NCBI RefSeq assembly: GCF_900582195.1
Contig: NZ_UTHA01000243.1
Coordinates: forward strand, 1-64,000
Direction: 5' to 3'
DNA: 64,000 nt
DNA from: Pseudomonas viridiflava
GTDB taxonomy: Bacteria; Pseudomonadota; Gammaproteobacteria; Pseudomonadales; Pseudomonadaceae
Shown here: piece after piece, positions 50,035 through 59,188 of the stretch
Layout of the letters: every line of letters begins with the position of its first letter
Position numbering within the stretch: position 1 is the stretch's first letter
Program-made: the position numbers and the translations under genes
The notes under the pieces: generated by a model
Database searches by the model: none
What the model saw: only the letters and a program-made list of their open reading frames with translations
Told to the model about the DNA's origin: nothing

Positions 50035-50808
50035 CTATCGCTCGGCCATCAATACGATTACATCTGTACTGAACGAACCATCGGCATCAATCTCAAAATA
50101 TTCGCGTACTTCATTGCCCATCGACTGCTGCAACTGGCGGATCGCCGCGCGCATCACGTCAGGCGTGCGCATGCGTTCAACCCAGCTTGTGTACTCCAGA
50201 CGCAGACGTTGACGCGTGGTACTGCGCACGTGCAAACCGGCCTCGCTGACCTGCCGTAGCCATTCGGCGGCAGAATAATCGCGCACATGGCTGGTGTCGC
50301 GCAGCACTTCGACGCTTTGCAGGTAAGTGTCGAACAACGGACTGCCCGGTGACAACACATCCACGAACGCCACCACACCGCCCGGCTTCAGTACCCGACG
50401 CACTTCGCGCAGGGCCACACCAAGATCGCTCCAGTGATGCGCCGAATAACGGCTGAACACGAAGTCGAACTCGTCGTCGGCAAACGGCAAGCGCTCGGCG
50501 GCTCCGTTGACCGTGGCAATGTTGGTGAAACCGCGATCAACAGCAGCAGCGGCGACCACGTCGAGCATTTGCTGCGACAGGTCGTAGGCGACCACTTCCC
50601 TGACCAGCGGTGCGACGTGGAAACTGACGTGACCGGCGCCGCAACCCAAGTCCAGCACCCGCGCCTCGCCCTGCCCGGCCAGCTCAGCTTGTAGCAGAGC
50701 GAATTCGGTGCCTTGAGCGTGAACGGCGCTGCTCAGGTAGGCGGCGGCCTGTTCACCGAATTGCTTTTGTACGACCTGAGTGTGTTGGGCGGTGCTGGTC
50801 ATGGTCAC
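50035..50808 (-). CDS. Class I SAM-dependent methyltransferase
   Basis: A 257-residue UbiE/COQ5-like methyltransferase with the SAM motif VLDLGCGAGHVSF near residue 50 and motif II-type acidic residue in VVAYDLSQQML. A post-core VLKPGGVVAFVDV matches motif III. The start may be either 50808 or 50802. It lies between leuD and leuB, a placement usual for Pseudomonas. Substrate unknown. Confidence 0.88.
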   Translation of the reverse strand: MTMTSTAQHTQVVQKQFGEQAAAYLSSAVHAQGTEFALLQAELAGQGEARVLDLGCGAGHVSFHVAPLVREVVAYDLSQQMLDVVAAAAVDRGFTNIATVNGAAERLPFADDEFDFVFSRYSAHHWSDLGVALREVRRVLKPGGVVAFVDVLSPGSPLFDTYLQSVEVLRDTSHVRDYSAAEWLRQVSEAGLHVRSTTRQRLRLEYTSWVERMRTPDVMRAAIRQLQQSMGNEVREYFEIDADGSFSTDVIVLMAER

Positions 50809-50849
50809 ATCCTTCTGGGTTTTAGCCTTGTATTGCCTGGACTACCGTC

Positions 50850-50914
50850 TTCGCGAGCAAGCTCGCTCCCACATTTGAAATGCATTCCCCTGTGGGAGCG
50901 AGCTTGCTCGCGAA
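50850..50914. repeat. REP doublet (REPIN-like)
   Basis: Inverted REP units at 50850-50873 and 50891-50914 with a 17-base spacer. It lies between leuD and the methyltransferase gene, inside what is otherwise the leu operon. Confidence 0.93.
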
Positions 50915-50949
50915 GAGGCCAGTCTGAACTGCATCAATTCAAAAATTGC

Positions 50950-51594
50950 TTAGGCGTCGCGGAACAACCAAGGCTGGCTCACACGATGTCTGGCCTCGAA
51001 GGTGGCAATCGCATCACCGTCCTGCAAGGTCAGGCCGATATCGTCCAGACCGTTCAACAGGCAATGCTTGCGGAAGGCGTCAATCTCAAAGCTGTACACC
51101 TTGCCATCCGGGCGGGTCACGGTCTGCGCTTGCAGATCGACCTGCAATTGATAGCCCGGCTCAGCCTCGACCTGCTTGAACAGCTCATCGACTTCAGCGT
51201 CGCTCAAGATGATCGGCAGCAAGCCGTTCTTGAAGCTGTTGTTGAAGAAGATGTCGGCGTAGCTCGGCGCGATGATGCTGCGGAAACCGTACTCTTCCAG
51301 GGCCCACGGCGCGTGTTCACGGCTGGAGCCGCAACCGAAGTTCTCGCGGGCCAGCAACACGCTGGCGCCTTGATAACGCTCGGCGTTGAGGACGAAGTCC
51401 TTGTTCAGCGGGCGCTTGGAGTTGTCCTGATACGGCTGGCCGACATCGAGGTAGCGCCATTCGTCGAACAGGTTCGGGCCGAAACCGGTACGCTTGATCG
51501 ACTTCAAAAACTGCTTCGGAATGATTTGGTCGGTGTCGACGTTGGCACGATCCAGAGGCGCGACAAGACCAGTGTGCTGGGTAAAAGCTTTCAT
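50950..51594 (-). CDS. leuD: 3-isopropylmalate dehydratase small subunit
   Basis: A 214-residue small subunit of the isopropylmalate isomerase. The family signature is [15 protein letters not shown] near residue 70. It pairs with LeuC, which ends 11 bases upstream of it. Confidence 0.98.
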   Translation of the reverse strand: MKAFTQHTGLVAPLDRANVDTDQIIPKQFLKSIKRTGFGPNLFDEWRYLDVGQPYQDNSKRPLNKDFVLNAERYQGASVLLARENFGCGSSREHAPWALEEYGFRSIIAPSYADIFFNNSFKNGLLPIILSDAEVDELFKQVEAEPGYQLQVDLQAQTVTRPDGKVYSFEIDAFRKHCLLNGLDDIGLTLQDGDAIATFEARHRVSQPWLFRDA

Positions 51595-51605
51595 GCTGCG
51601 CTCCT

Positions 51606-53024
51606 TTAAATCAATTCACGAACGTCGATGAAACGACCGTTCACCGCTGCCGCAGCCGCCATGGCCGGGCTGACGAGGTGGGTACGGCCACCGGCGCCCT
51701 GACGGCCTTCGAAGTTACGGTTGGAGGTCGAGGCGCAATGCTCGCCGGACTCCAAACGGTCCGGGTTCATCGCCAGACACATCGAGCAACCCGGCTCACG
51801 CCATTCGAAACCGGCTTCGAGGAAAATCTTGTCGAGACCTTCGGCCTCAGCCTGAGCCTTCACCAGACCCGAGCCCGGCACCACGATTGCTTGCTTGATG
51901 GTCGAAGCGACCTTGCGGCCCTTGGCGATCACCGCCGCAGCGCGCAAGTCTTCGATGCGCGAGTTGGTGCAGGAACCGATAAAAACGCGATCCAGTTGAA
52001 TGTCGGTGATCGCCTGATTGGCAGTCAAACCCATGTATTTCAAGGCGCGGACGATCGAGTCGCGCTTGACCAGATCCATTTCTTTTGCCGGGTCCGGCAC
52101 GTTCTGATCAACGGCCAGAACCATTTCCGGGGAAGTACCCCAGCTGACTTGCGGCTTGATCTGCGCAGCGTCGAGTTCAACCACGGTATCGAACTTGGCG
52201 TCGGCGTCGGAAACCAGATCTTTCCAGGCTTCGACAGCCATGTCCCATTCGGCGCCTTTCGGGGCGAATGGACGGCCCTTCACGTAGTCGACGGTCTTCT
52301 GATCCGCAGCCACCAGGCCAACGCGGGCGCCGGCCTCGATGGACATGTTGCAGATGGTCATGCGGCCTTCAACGGACAAATCGCGGATCGCGCTGCCAGC
52401 GAATTCGATGGCATGGCCGTTACCGCCGGCGGTGCCGATCTTGCCGATCACCGCGAGGACGATGTCCTTGGCGGTCACGCCGAACGGCAATTGCCCTTCA
52501 ACGCGCACCAGCATGTTTTTCATTTTCTTCGCGACGAGGCACTGGGTGGCGAGCACGTGCTCGACCTCTGAAGTGCCGATACCGTGCGCCAACGCGCCGA
52601 AAGCGCCGTGGGTCGAGGTGTGCGAATCACCGCAGACCACGGTCATGCCCGGCAAGGTCGCGCCCTGCTCCGGGCTGATGACGTGGACGATGCCTTGGCG
52701 CACGTCGTTCATCTTGAACTCGACGATGCCGTATTCATCACAGTTGTCATCGAGGGTCTGAACCTGCAAACGCGAGACCTGATCGGCAATGGCTTCGATG
52801 CCGCCCTTGCGCTCTGGAGTCGTTGGTACGTTGTGGTCCGGGGTCGCGATGTTGGCATCGATGCGCCAAGGCTTGCGCCCGGCCAGACGCAGGCCTTCGA
52901 AGGCTTGCGGCGAAGTCACTTCGTGGATGATGTGACGATCGATGTAGATCAGCGCCGAACCATCGTCGCGCTGCTTGACCAAATGCGAATCCCAGAGCTT
53001 GTCGTAGAGCGTTTTGCCGGCCAT
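51606..53024 (-). CDS. leuC: 3-isopropylmalate dehydratase large subunit
   Basis: A 472-residue aconitase-family subunit carrying a 4Fe-4S cluster. Cluster cysteines are in [13 protein letters not shown] and GCSMCLAMN. The ATG at 53024 ([14 protein letters not shown]) is the family start; a longer frame to 53069 is rejected. It is divergent from the LysR gene. Confidence 0.98.
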   Translation of the reverse strand: MAGKTLYDKLWDSHLVKQRDDGSALIYIDRHIIHEVTSPQAFEGLRLAGRKPWRIDANIATPDHNVPTTPERKGGIEAIADQVSRLQVQTLDDNCDEYGIVEFKMNDVRQGIVHVISPEQGATLPGMTVVCGDSHTSTHGAFGALAHGIGTSEVEHVLATQCLVAKKMKNMLVRVEGQLPFGVTAKDIVLAVIGKIGTAGGNGHAIEFAGSAIRDLSVEGRMTICNMSIEAGARVGLVAADQKTVDYVKGRPFAPKGAEWDMAVEAWKDLVSDADAKFDTVVELDAAQIKPQVSWGTSPEMVLAVDQNVPDPAKEMDLVKRDSIVRALKYMGLTANQAITDIQLDRVFIGSCTNSRIEDLRAAAVIAKGRKVASTIKQAIVVPGSGLVKAQAEAEGLDKIFLEAGFEWREPGCSMCLAMNPDRLESGEHCASTSNRNFEGRQGAGGRTHLVSPAMAAAAAVNGRFIDVRELI

Positions 53025-53164
53025 CAGACGGTTCCTCATCAGCTTGTTTCTATGCCCTGGGCTTATCAATAACCCTTTGGCTTGTGAGGCCGATCCTATG
53101 GGGTTAGATTAAATAACTCAAATTCATATTTTTTATGCTTTGGATAACCAACTGGAATACGAAC

Positions 53165-54049
53165 ATGGATCTGGCCAACCTCAACGCTTTTATCGCGATT
53201 GCCGAGACCGGCAGCTTCTCCGGCGCCGGCGAACGGCTGCACCTGACGCAGCCGGCGATCAGCAAACGCATCGCCGGGCTGGAGCAGCAATTGAAGGTGC
53301 GCCTGTTCGATCGACTCGGGCGTGAAGTCGGCCTGACCGAAGCGGGCCGCGCCCTGCTCCCCCGGGCTTATCAGATTCTCAACGTGCTGGATGACACCCG
53401 CCGCGCCCTGACCAACCTGACCGGTGAAGTCAGCGGTCGCCTGACCCTGGCCACCAGTCACCATATCGGCCTGCACCGTTTGCCGCCGCTTTTGCGGGAA
53501 TTCACCCGCCGATACCCGCAGGTGGCGCTGGATATTCAGTTCCTTGATTCGGAAGTAGCCTACGAAGAAATTCTCCATGGCCGCGCTGAACTGGCGGTCA
53601 TCACCCTGGCGCCAGAACCTCACGCACTGGTCAAAGCCACGCCGGTGTGGGACGACCCGCTGGACTTTGTGGTCGCCCCGGAACATTCACTGATCAGCAA
53701 CGGCCCCGTCAGCCTGGCGGACATTGCCGGTCATCCGGCGGTTTTCCCCGGTGGCAACACCTTCACGCACCACATTGTCCAACGCTTATTCGAAGCCCAA
53801 GGCCTGACGCCGAACATCGCCATGAGCACCAACTACCTGGAAACCATCAAGATGATGGTCTCGATTGGCCTCGCCTGGAGCGTTTTGCCGCGCACCATGC
53901 TCGATGAGCAGGTGGCGAGCATCGCTTTACCGGGCATACAGCTCACTCGCCAGCTAGGCTATATCCTGCACACCGAACGGACGCTATCGAATGCGGCGAG
54001 AGCCTTTATGGCATTGCTGGACGCACAACTCGATCTGCCAGGGACTTAA
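53165..54049 (+). CDS. LysR family transcriptional regulator
   Basis: A 294-residue LysR-type regulator. The winged helix-turn-helix is at about residues 2-60 (LNAFIAIAETGSFSGAGERL, LTQPAISKRIAGLEQQL), followed by the effector-binding domain. It is divergent from leuC across a 140-base gap with AT-rich segments (about 53100-53145) where an autoregulatory T-N11-A site is plausible. LysR regulators next to leuCD in other bacteria respond to leucine intermediates; this is inference here. Confidence 0.9.
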   Translation: MDLANLNAFIAIAETGSFSGAGERLHLTQPAISKRIAGLEQQLKVRLFDRLGREVGLTEAGRALLPRAYQILNVLDDTRRALTNLTGEVSGRLTLATSHHIGLHRLPPLLREFTRRYPQVALDIQFLDSEVAYEEILHGRAELAVITLAPEPHALVKATPVWDDPLDFVVAPEHSLISNGPVSLADIAGHPAVFPGGNTFTHHIVQRLFEAQGLTPNIAMSTNYLETIKMMVSIGLAWSVLPRTMLDEQVASIALPGIQLTRQLGYILHTERTLSNAARAFMALLDAQLDLPGT

Positions 54050-54123
54050 GGCCAACTTGTGCTACTCCTATAGAGCCGCTACCCCTGTGCCTAACGCCAC
54101 CATCAGCTCAAGGCCTGTCCACA

Positions 54124-57100
54124 ATGCCGAAATCTGTTGACCGAATTCCGCCGATGCCGCGTATCCAGGCGATTGACCCGCGTCATTCCGAGCAGAGCTG
54201 GGAGAGTGCGCCGCAATTGTTGGCGGCGCTCAACGGTGCGCGGCTCGGTGCGTGGTACTGGGACATCGAGCGCGGGCAGATCAGTTGGTCGCGTGGCACC
54301 CAGGCCTTGTTCGGCTTCGATCCGCGGCAGCCACTGCCAGCAGATCTCGAATACCTCGACTTGCTGCCGCCGGAAGACCGCGCAAAAACCGTCCGCGCCT
54401 TCCACGCCGTGATTGCCGGCGCGCCGCTGGAACAAGCGATGCACCACCGCATCCGCTGGCCCGACGGCAGCCTGCACTGGCTGGAGATCAACGGCAGCCT
54501 GCTGCCGGACAAGAACGGCCGTCCCCGAATGATCGGGGTGATTCGTGAAATCACCCACCAGCGTCAACGCGAACAGGCGCTGAGCAGCTCGGAGAAACGT
54601 TTCGCGACACTTTTTCACCTGTGCCCGAACATGGTCCTGCTGACCCGCCAGGAAGACGGCCTGATCAGCGAAGCCAATCAGTATTTCGAAAGTCTGTTTG
54701 GCTGGCCGGTGCAGAGCGCCATTGGCCGGACCACACTGGAACTGGGCCTGTGGGTGCACCCCGAGCAGCGCGCCGAACTGGTCAAGAAGACCAACAACAA
54801 AGGCGAACTGATCGCCATGGAAGTGCAGTTTCGCGCCAGCAACGGGCAGATTCACGACGGCATTCTCAGTGCGCAGAAAGTCGAACTCGAAGGCCAGCCT
54901 TATCTGCTCAGCACGTTCCTCGACACCACCGAACGCAAGGCCGCCGAACATGCTTTGAAGGACAGCCAGGAACGCCTCGACCTGGCGCTGGACTCGGCAC
55001 AGCTCGGCACCTGGGACTGGCACATCCCCAGCGGCATGCTTTACGGCTCGGCGCGCGCCGCGCAATTGCACGGGCTCGAACCGATACCGTTTCACGAATC
55101 GTTCGAAGAGTTTTTCGAAGGCGTGCCAGGTGAGGAACGCGACAGCATGCGCGACGCCTACCGCAGCCTGCGCGAAGGTCCGGCGGGCAACTATCAGCTG
55201 ACCTATCGCGTGCAACTGCCGGACGGCAGCTCGCGCTACCTGGAAAGCCGCGCCCGCCTCTACCGCGACGACAACGGCGCGCCGCTGCGCATGGCCGGCA
55301 CGTTGCTCGACATCACCGATCAGGTCGAGCGCGAGCAGCGGCTGGTGGCCTCGGAAGAGAAATTCGCCACGCTGTTCCAGGTCAGCCCCGACCCGATCTG
55401 TGTCACCCGCCAGGACAGTGGCGAGTTCATCGAAATCAATAACAGCTTTACCCAGACCTTCGGCTGGAGCGCCACCGACGTGATTGGCCACACCGCTGAA
55501 GAAATCGGCTTGTGGGATGCCTCGGCGAAAAGCCTGCAACGCATTGAAAGGGTGATTCGCGAACAGGGCTTGAGCAACGTCGCGATCATCGTCCAGCACA
55601 AGGACGGCCAGTCGCTGACCTGTGTGATCTCCAGCCGACAGATCAGCGTCGGCGATCAGCCGTGTATCGTCACCACCCTGCGCGACATCACCCAGCAGCA
55701 GCGCTCGGAAGCGGCGCTGAAAGCCAGTGAAGAGAAATTCGCCAAGGCGTTCCACTCCAGCCCCGACGCGATCACCATCACCGAACGCGACACCGGGCGT
55801 TATCTGGAGGTCAACGACGGCTTCTGCCGCCTCACTGGCTATCGCGCTGAAGAAGTCGTGGGCAAAACGGTTTATCAGGTTGGTATCTGGGCTGAAGAGA
55901 AACAGCGCTCGGCATTACTCGCCGAACTGCAGATCAAGGGCCGCGTGCACCATCAGGAAATGCTCGGGCGCAACAAACGCGGGGAAATGCTGACGGTGGA
56001 GGTCTCGGTCGAGCCGATCACCCTCAATGAAACCGCGTGCCTGCTGCTGACCGCGCGGGACGTCAGCCTGCTGAAAAACGCCGAAGCGCAGATTCGCCAT
56101 CTGGCCTATCACGACCCGCTGACCAACCTGCCCAACCGCGCCCTGCTGATGGATCGCCTGAGCCAGCAGATCGCCTTGCTCAAGCGCCACAACCTGCGCG
56201 GGGCCTTGTTATTTCTCGATCTCGATCACTTCAAGCACATCAACGACTCCCTCGGCCATCCGGTCGGGGATACGGTGCTGAAGATCATCACCGCGCGGCT
56301 CGAAGCCAGTGTGCGCATGGAAGATACGGTCGCACGCCTCGGCGGCGACGAATTTGTCGTGCTGCTCAGCGGTCTCGAAGGCTCGCGCAATGAAGTCAGC
56401 ACGCAAGTGCGCAATCTGGCCGACACCCTGCGCGAATTGCTCTCGGAACCGATGTTCCTCGACGGCCAGCGCCTGCAAGTGACACCGAGCATCGGTGTGG
56501 CGCTGATTCCAGACCATGGCTCGACCCCGACCGACCTGCTCAAACGCGCCGACATCGCCCTGTACCGGGCCAAGGATTCCGGGCGCAACACCACGCAGAT
56601 GTATCACAACACCATGCAGAAAGCCGCCAGCGAACGGCTGCGCATGGAGACCGATCTGCGTCTGGCCTTGTCCCGCGGCGAATTCAAAGTGCATTTCCAG
56701 CCGCAGATCGACGCGCAAGACAATCGCATTATCGGCGCCGAAGCCTTGGTGCGCTGGAACCATCCTGAACTCGGTGCGCAGTCGCCTACCGAGTTCATCA
56801 AAGTGCTGGAAGACAGCGGCCTGATTCTGGAAGTCGGCACCTGGATCCTCGACGAAGCCTGCAATGCCTTCAAACAACTGATCGCCCTGAAACTGGTCGA
56901 CCCACTGAATTTCAGCCTGTGCGTGAACATCAGCCCGCGACAGTTCCGCCAGAACGATTTCGTCGAGCGCATCGAGCACAGCATGACCAGTCACGGCCTG
57001 CCCTGTTCGCTGCTGAAGCTGGAAATCACCGAAGGCATCGTCATCCAGAACCTGGAAGACACCATCAGCAAAATGCGCCGCTTGAAAAAACTCGGGGTGA

Positions 57101-57402
57101 GCTTCGCCATGGATGACTTCGGCACCGGTTATTCATCGCTGACTTACCTCAAGCGGCTGCCGGTGGACACATTGAAAATCGATCAGTCGTTCATTCGCGA
57201 TGCGACCACTGACCCCAACGATGCCGAGATCATTCGCGCGATTGTCGCCATGGCGCGCAGCCTCGAACTGGAGGTGATTGCCGAAGGCGTGGAAACCCCG
57301 GAGCAACTGGCGTTCCTGCAAGGTCTGGGCTGCCATTTGTACCAGGGTTATCTGCACAGTCGACCGCTACCACTGGAGGGCCTGAAAAAGCTGCTCCGAT
57401 GA
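54124..57402 (+). CDS. Multi-PAS GGDEF-EAL cyclic-di-GMP enzyme
   Basis: A 1092-residue soluble sensor. Five PAS domains follow one another at about residues 35-145, 158-275, 284-402, 418-530 and 538-655. Then comes a GGDEF domain (about 665-830) with intact GGDEF and the allosteric I-site RMED five residues before it. The EAL domain follows (about 840-1090) with EALVRW, the catalytic-base region KLEITEG, DDFGTGYSSL and EGVET all intact. Both catalytic activities are thus possible on sequence. There is no membrane segment. PAS domains may bind a ligand, heme or flavin; none can be assigned. Monocistronic, 93 bases before hscC. Confidence 0.93.
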   Translation: MPKSVDRIPPMPRIQAIDPRHSEQSWESAPQLLAALNGARLGAWYWDIERGQISWSRGTQALFGFDPRQPLPADLEYLDLLPPEDRAKTVRAFHAVIAGAPLEQAMHHRIRWPDGSLHWLEINGSLLPDKNGRPRMIGVIREITHQRQREQALSSSEKRFATLFHLCPNMVLLTRQEDGLISEANQYFESLFGWPVQSAIGRTTLELGLWVHPEQRAELVKKTNNKGELIAMEVQFRASNGQIHDGILSAQKVELEGQPYLLSTFLDTTERKAAEHALKDSQERLDLALDSAQLGTWDWHIPSGMLYGSARAAQLHGLEPIPFHESFEEFFEGVPGEERDSMRDAYRSLREGPAGNYQLTYRVQLPDGSSRYLESRARLYRDDNGAPLRMAGTLLDITDQVEREQRLVASEEKFATLFQVSPDPICVTRQDSGEFIEINNSFTQTFGWSATDVIGHTAEEIGLWDASAKSLQRIERVIREQGLSNVAIIVQHKDGQSLTCVISSRQISVGDQPCIVTTLRDITQQQRSEAALKASEEKFAKAFHSSPDAITITERDTGRYLEVNDGFCRLTGYRAEEVVGKTVYQVGIWAEEKQRSALLAELQIKGRVHHQEMLGRNKRGEMLTVEVSVEPITLNETACLLLTARDVSLLKNAEAQIRHLAYHDPLTNLPNRALLMDRLSQQIALLKRHNLRGALLFLDLDHFKHINDSLGHPVGDTVLKIITARLEASVRMEDTVARLGGDEFVVLLSGLEGSRNEVSTQVRNLADTLRELLSEPMFLDGQRLQVTPSIGVALIPDHGSTPTDLLKRADIALYRAKDSGRNTTQMYHNTMQKAASERLRMETDLRLALSRGEFKVHFQPQIDAQDNRIIGAEALVRWNHPELGAQSPTEFIKVLEDSGLILEVGTWILDEACNAFKQLIALKLVDPLNFSLCVNISPRQFRQNDFVERIEHSMTSHGLPCSLLKLEITEGIVIQNLEDTISKMRRLKKLGVSFAMDDFGTGYSSLTYLKRLPVDTLKIDQSFIRDATTDPNDAEIIRAIVAMARSLELEVIAEGVETPEQLAFLQGLGCHLYQGYLHSRPLPLEGLKKLLR

Positions 57403-57496
57403 TGTACGCGGCTGCGCAGGTTGTAACAGGCGCGTAATTGCCATGGTTGGCGGCAACCTGTAGGGTCGCGTTTTTTGCGCCGTTTCGAGATCTTTC

Positions 57497-59188
57497 ATGC
57501 AGGATGCAACCCTCCCCCGCCCGGCTCTGCTGGGCATCGACCTTGGCACCACCAACAGTCTGATCGCCGTCTGGCAGGACGGTCAGGCCCGACTGATTCC
57601 CAACGCTCTGGGCGACGTGCTGACGCCATCGGTGGTCAGCCTCGATGAAGACGACACCATTCTGGTCGGCAAAGCGGCCCGCGCCCGCCTGACCACGCAT
57701 CCGGATCGCACCGCCGCGGCGTTCAAGCGCTTTATGGGCAGCGATAAACAAGTCCAGCTCGGCACACGTCAGTTCAGCCCCGAAGAGTTGTCGGCGCTGG
57801 TGCTCGGCTCACTCAAGCAGGACGCCGAAGCCTTCCTCGGCCACCCGGTGTCGGAAGCGGTGATTTCCGTCCCGGCCTATTTCAGTGACGAACAACGCAA
57901 ACGCACGCTGTTTGCCGCCGAACTGGCCGGGCTCTCGGTGACACGCCTGATCAACGAGCCGACTGCCGCCGCGATGGCTTACGGACTGCACGAGCAGAAA
58001 TTCGAACGCACGCTGATCTTCGATCTCGGCGGCGGCACCTTCGACGTCACGGTGCTGGAATACGCTCTGCCGCTGATCGAAGTGCACGCCTCCACTGGCG
58101 ACAACTTTCTCGGCGGCGAAGACTTCACCGCCGCGCTGTTGCAAGCCTGCCTGAAACACTGGCAACTGGCCCCGGCAATGGTCGACGCGCAAAGCATGGC
58201 CAGCCTCGGCGATGCGCTGGAACAACTCAAATGCAAACTCGCTGAAGGTGTTCAACAACTGAGCTGGCGCTACGGCGACAAGACCCTCGAGTGGTCGCTG
58301 GACGAAGCCGCTGCAGTGAAAATCTGGGAACCGCTGCTGGCCCGTTTGCGCGCGCCAATCGAGCAAGCCCTGCGTGATGCACGCCTCAAACCTCGCGACC
58401 TCGACAGCCTGGTGCTGGTCGGCGGCGCCACGCGCATGCCGGCGGTGCAGCAAATGGTCGCCACGCTGTTCGGACGCCTGCCTTACCGGCACCTTGATCC
58501 GGATACCATTGTTGCGCTGGGAGCGGCGACGCAAGCGGCGTGCAAGGCGCGCGACGGTGCGGTTGAAGAGTTGATTCTGACGGATGTCTGCCCGTATACG
58601 CTGGGGATTGCGACCATGCGTGGCGAAGACATCAAAGGTGCCTTCTCGCCCATCATCGAACGTAACACCATCATTCCGACGTCAAGGGTGGAGCGCTATT
58701 ACACCACCCAGCCTAAGCAAACAGTGCTGCGCATCGCCGTCTATCAGGGTGAGCGGCCGTGGGTGTGCGACAACATTCTGATTGAGGCTTTCGATGTCAC
58801 GTTGACGCCCACTGAACACATCCAGGAACTGGACGTGCGCTTCAGCTATGACATCAACGGTTTGCTCGAAGTCGACGTCACCCTGCTGGAAACCGGCGAG
58901 CGTCACAGTCACAGCATCGACCGCAGCCCCACCGGTCTGGACGAGCAAGCGCGTCGAGACAGCCATAACCGGCTGTCGACACTGAAAGTCCATCCACGCG
59001 ATGCGCTACCCAACCGCACGTTGCTGGCCCGTCTGGAGCGGGCATGGATGCAGAGTCTGGGCGCGCAACGCGAGCACATTGCCGAATGGATGCACAACTT
59101 CACCCGTGTGCTCGGCGGCCAGCAACCCGCAGAGATCGCCAGCCATCGCTCAGAGCTGAACAAGGCGCTGGACCAACTGCGTCTCTAG
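57497..59188 (+). CDS. hscC: HscC-like Hsp70 chaperone
   Basis: A 563-residue Hsp70 homologue of the short HscC type. Nucleotide domain motifs: LGIDLGTTNSLIAVW at the start, DLGGGTFDVTV near residue 176 and VGGATRMPAVQQM near residue 310. The substrate domain is about 375-500 and the short helical lid ends at KALDQLRL. It lacks the extended C-terminal EEVD-like tail of DnaK. It converges on the J-domain gene: the two stop codons overlap in one CTAG. Confidence 0.93.
   Translation: MQDATLPRPALLGIDLGTTNSLIAVWQDGQARLIPNALGDVLTPSVVSLDEDDTILVGKAARARLTTHPDRTAAAFKRFMGSDKQVQLGTRQFSPEELSALVLGSLKQDAEAFLGHPVSEAVISVPAYFSDEQRKRTLFAAELAGLSVTRLINEPTAAAMAYGLHEQKFERTLIFDLGGGTFDVTVLEYALPLIEVHASTGDNFLGGEDFTAALLQACLKHWQLAPAMVDAQSMASLGDALEQLKCKLAEGVQQLSWRYGDKTLEWSLDEAAAVKIWEPLLARLRAPIEQALRDARLKPRDLDSLVLVGGATRMPAVQQMVATLFGRLPYRHLDPDTIVALGAATQAACKARDGAVEELILTDVCPYTLGIATMRGEDIKGAFSPIIERNTIIPTSRVERYYTTQPKQTVLRIAVYQGERPWVCDNILIEAFDVTLTPTEHIQELDVRFSYDINGLLEVDVTLLETGERHSHSIDRSPTGLDEQARRDSHNRLSTLKVHPRDALPNRTLLARLERAWMQSLGAQREHIAEWMHNFTRVLGGQQPAEIASHRSELNKALDQLRL

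Noticed and set aside
54103-55755. A 550-codon minus-strand open frame
   Set aside because: Antisense to the PAS region of the GGDEF-EAL gene; composition is that of a shadow frame.
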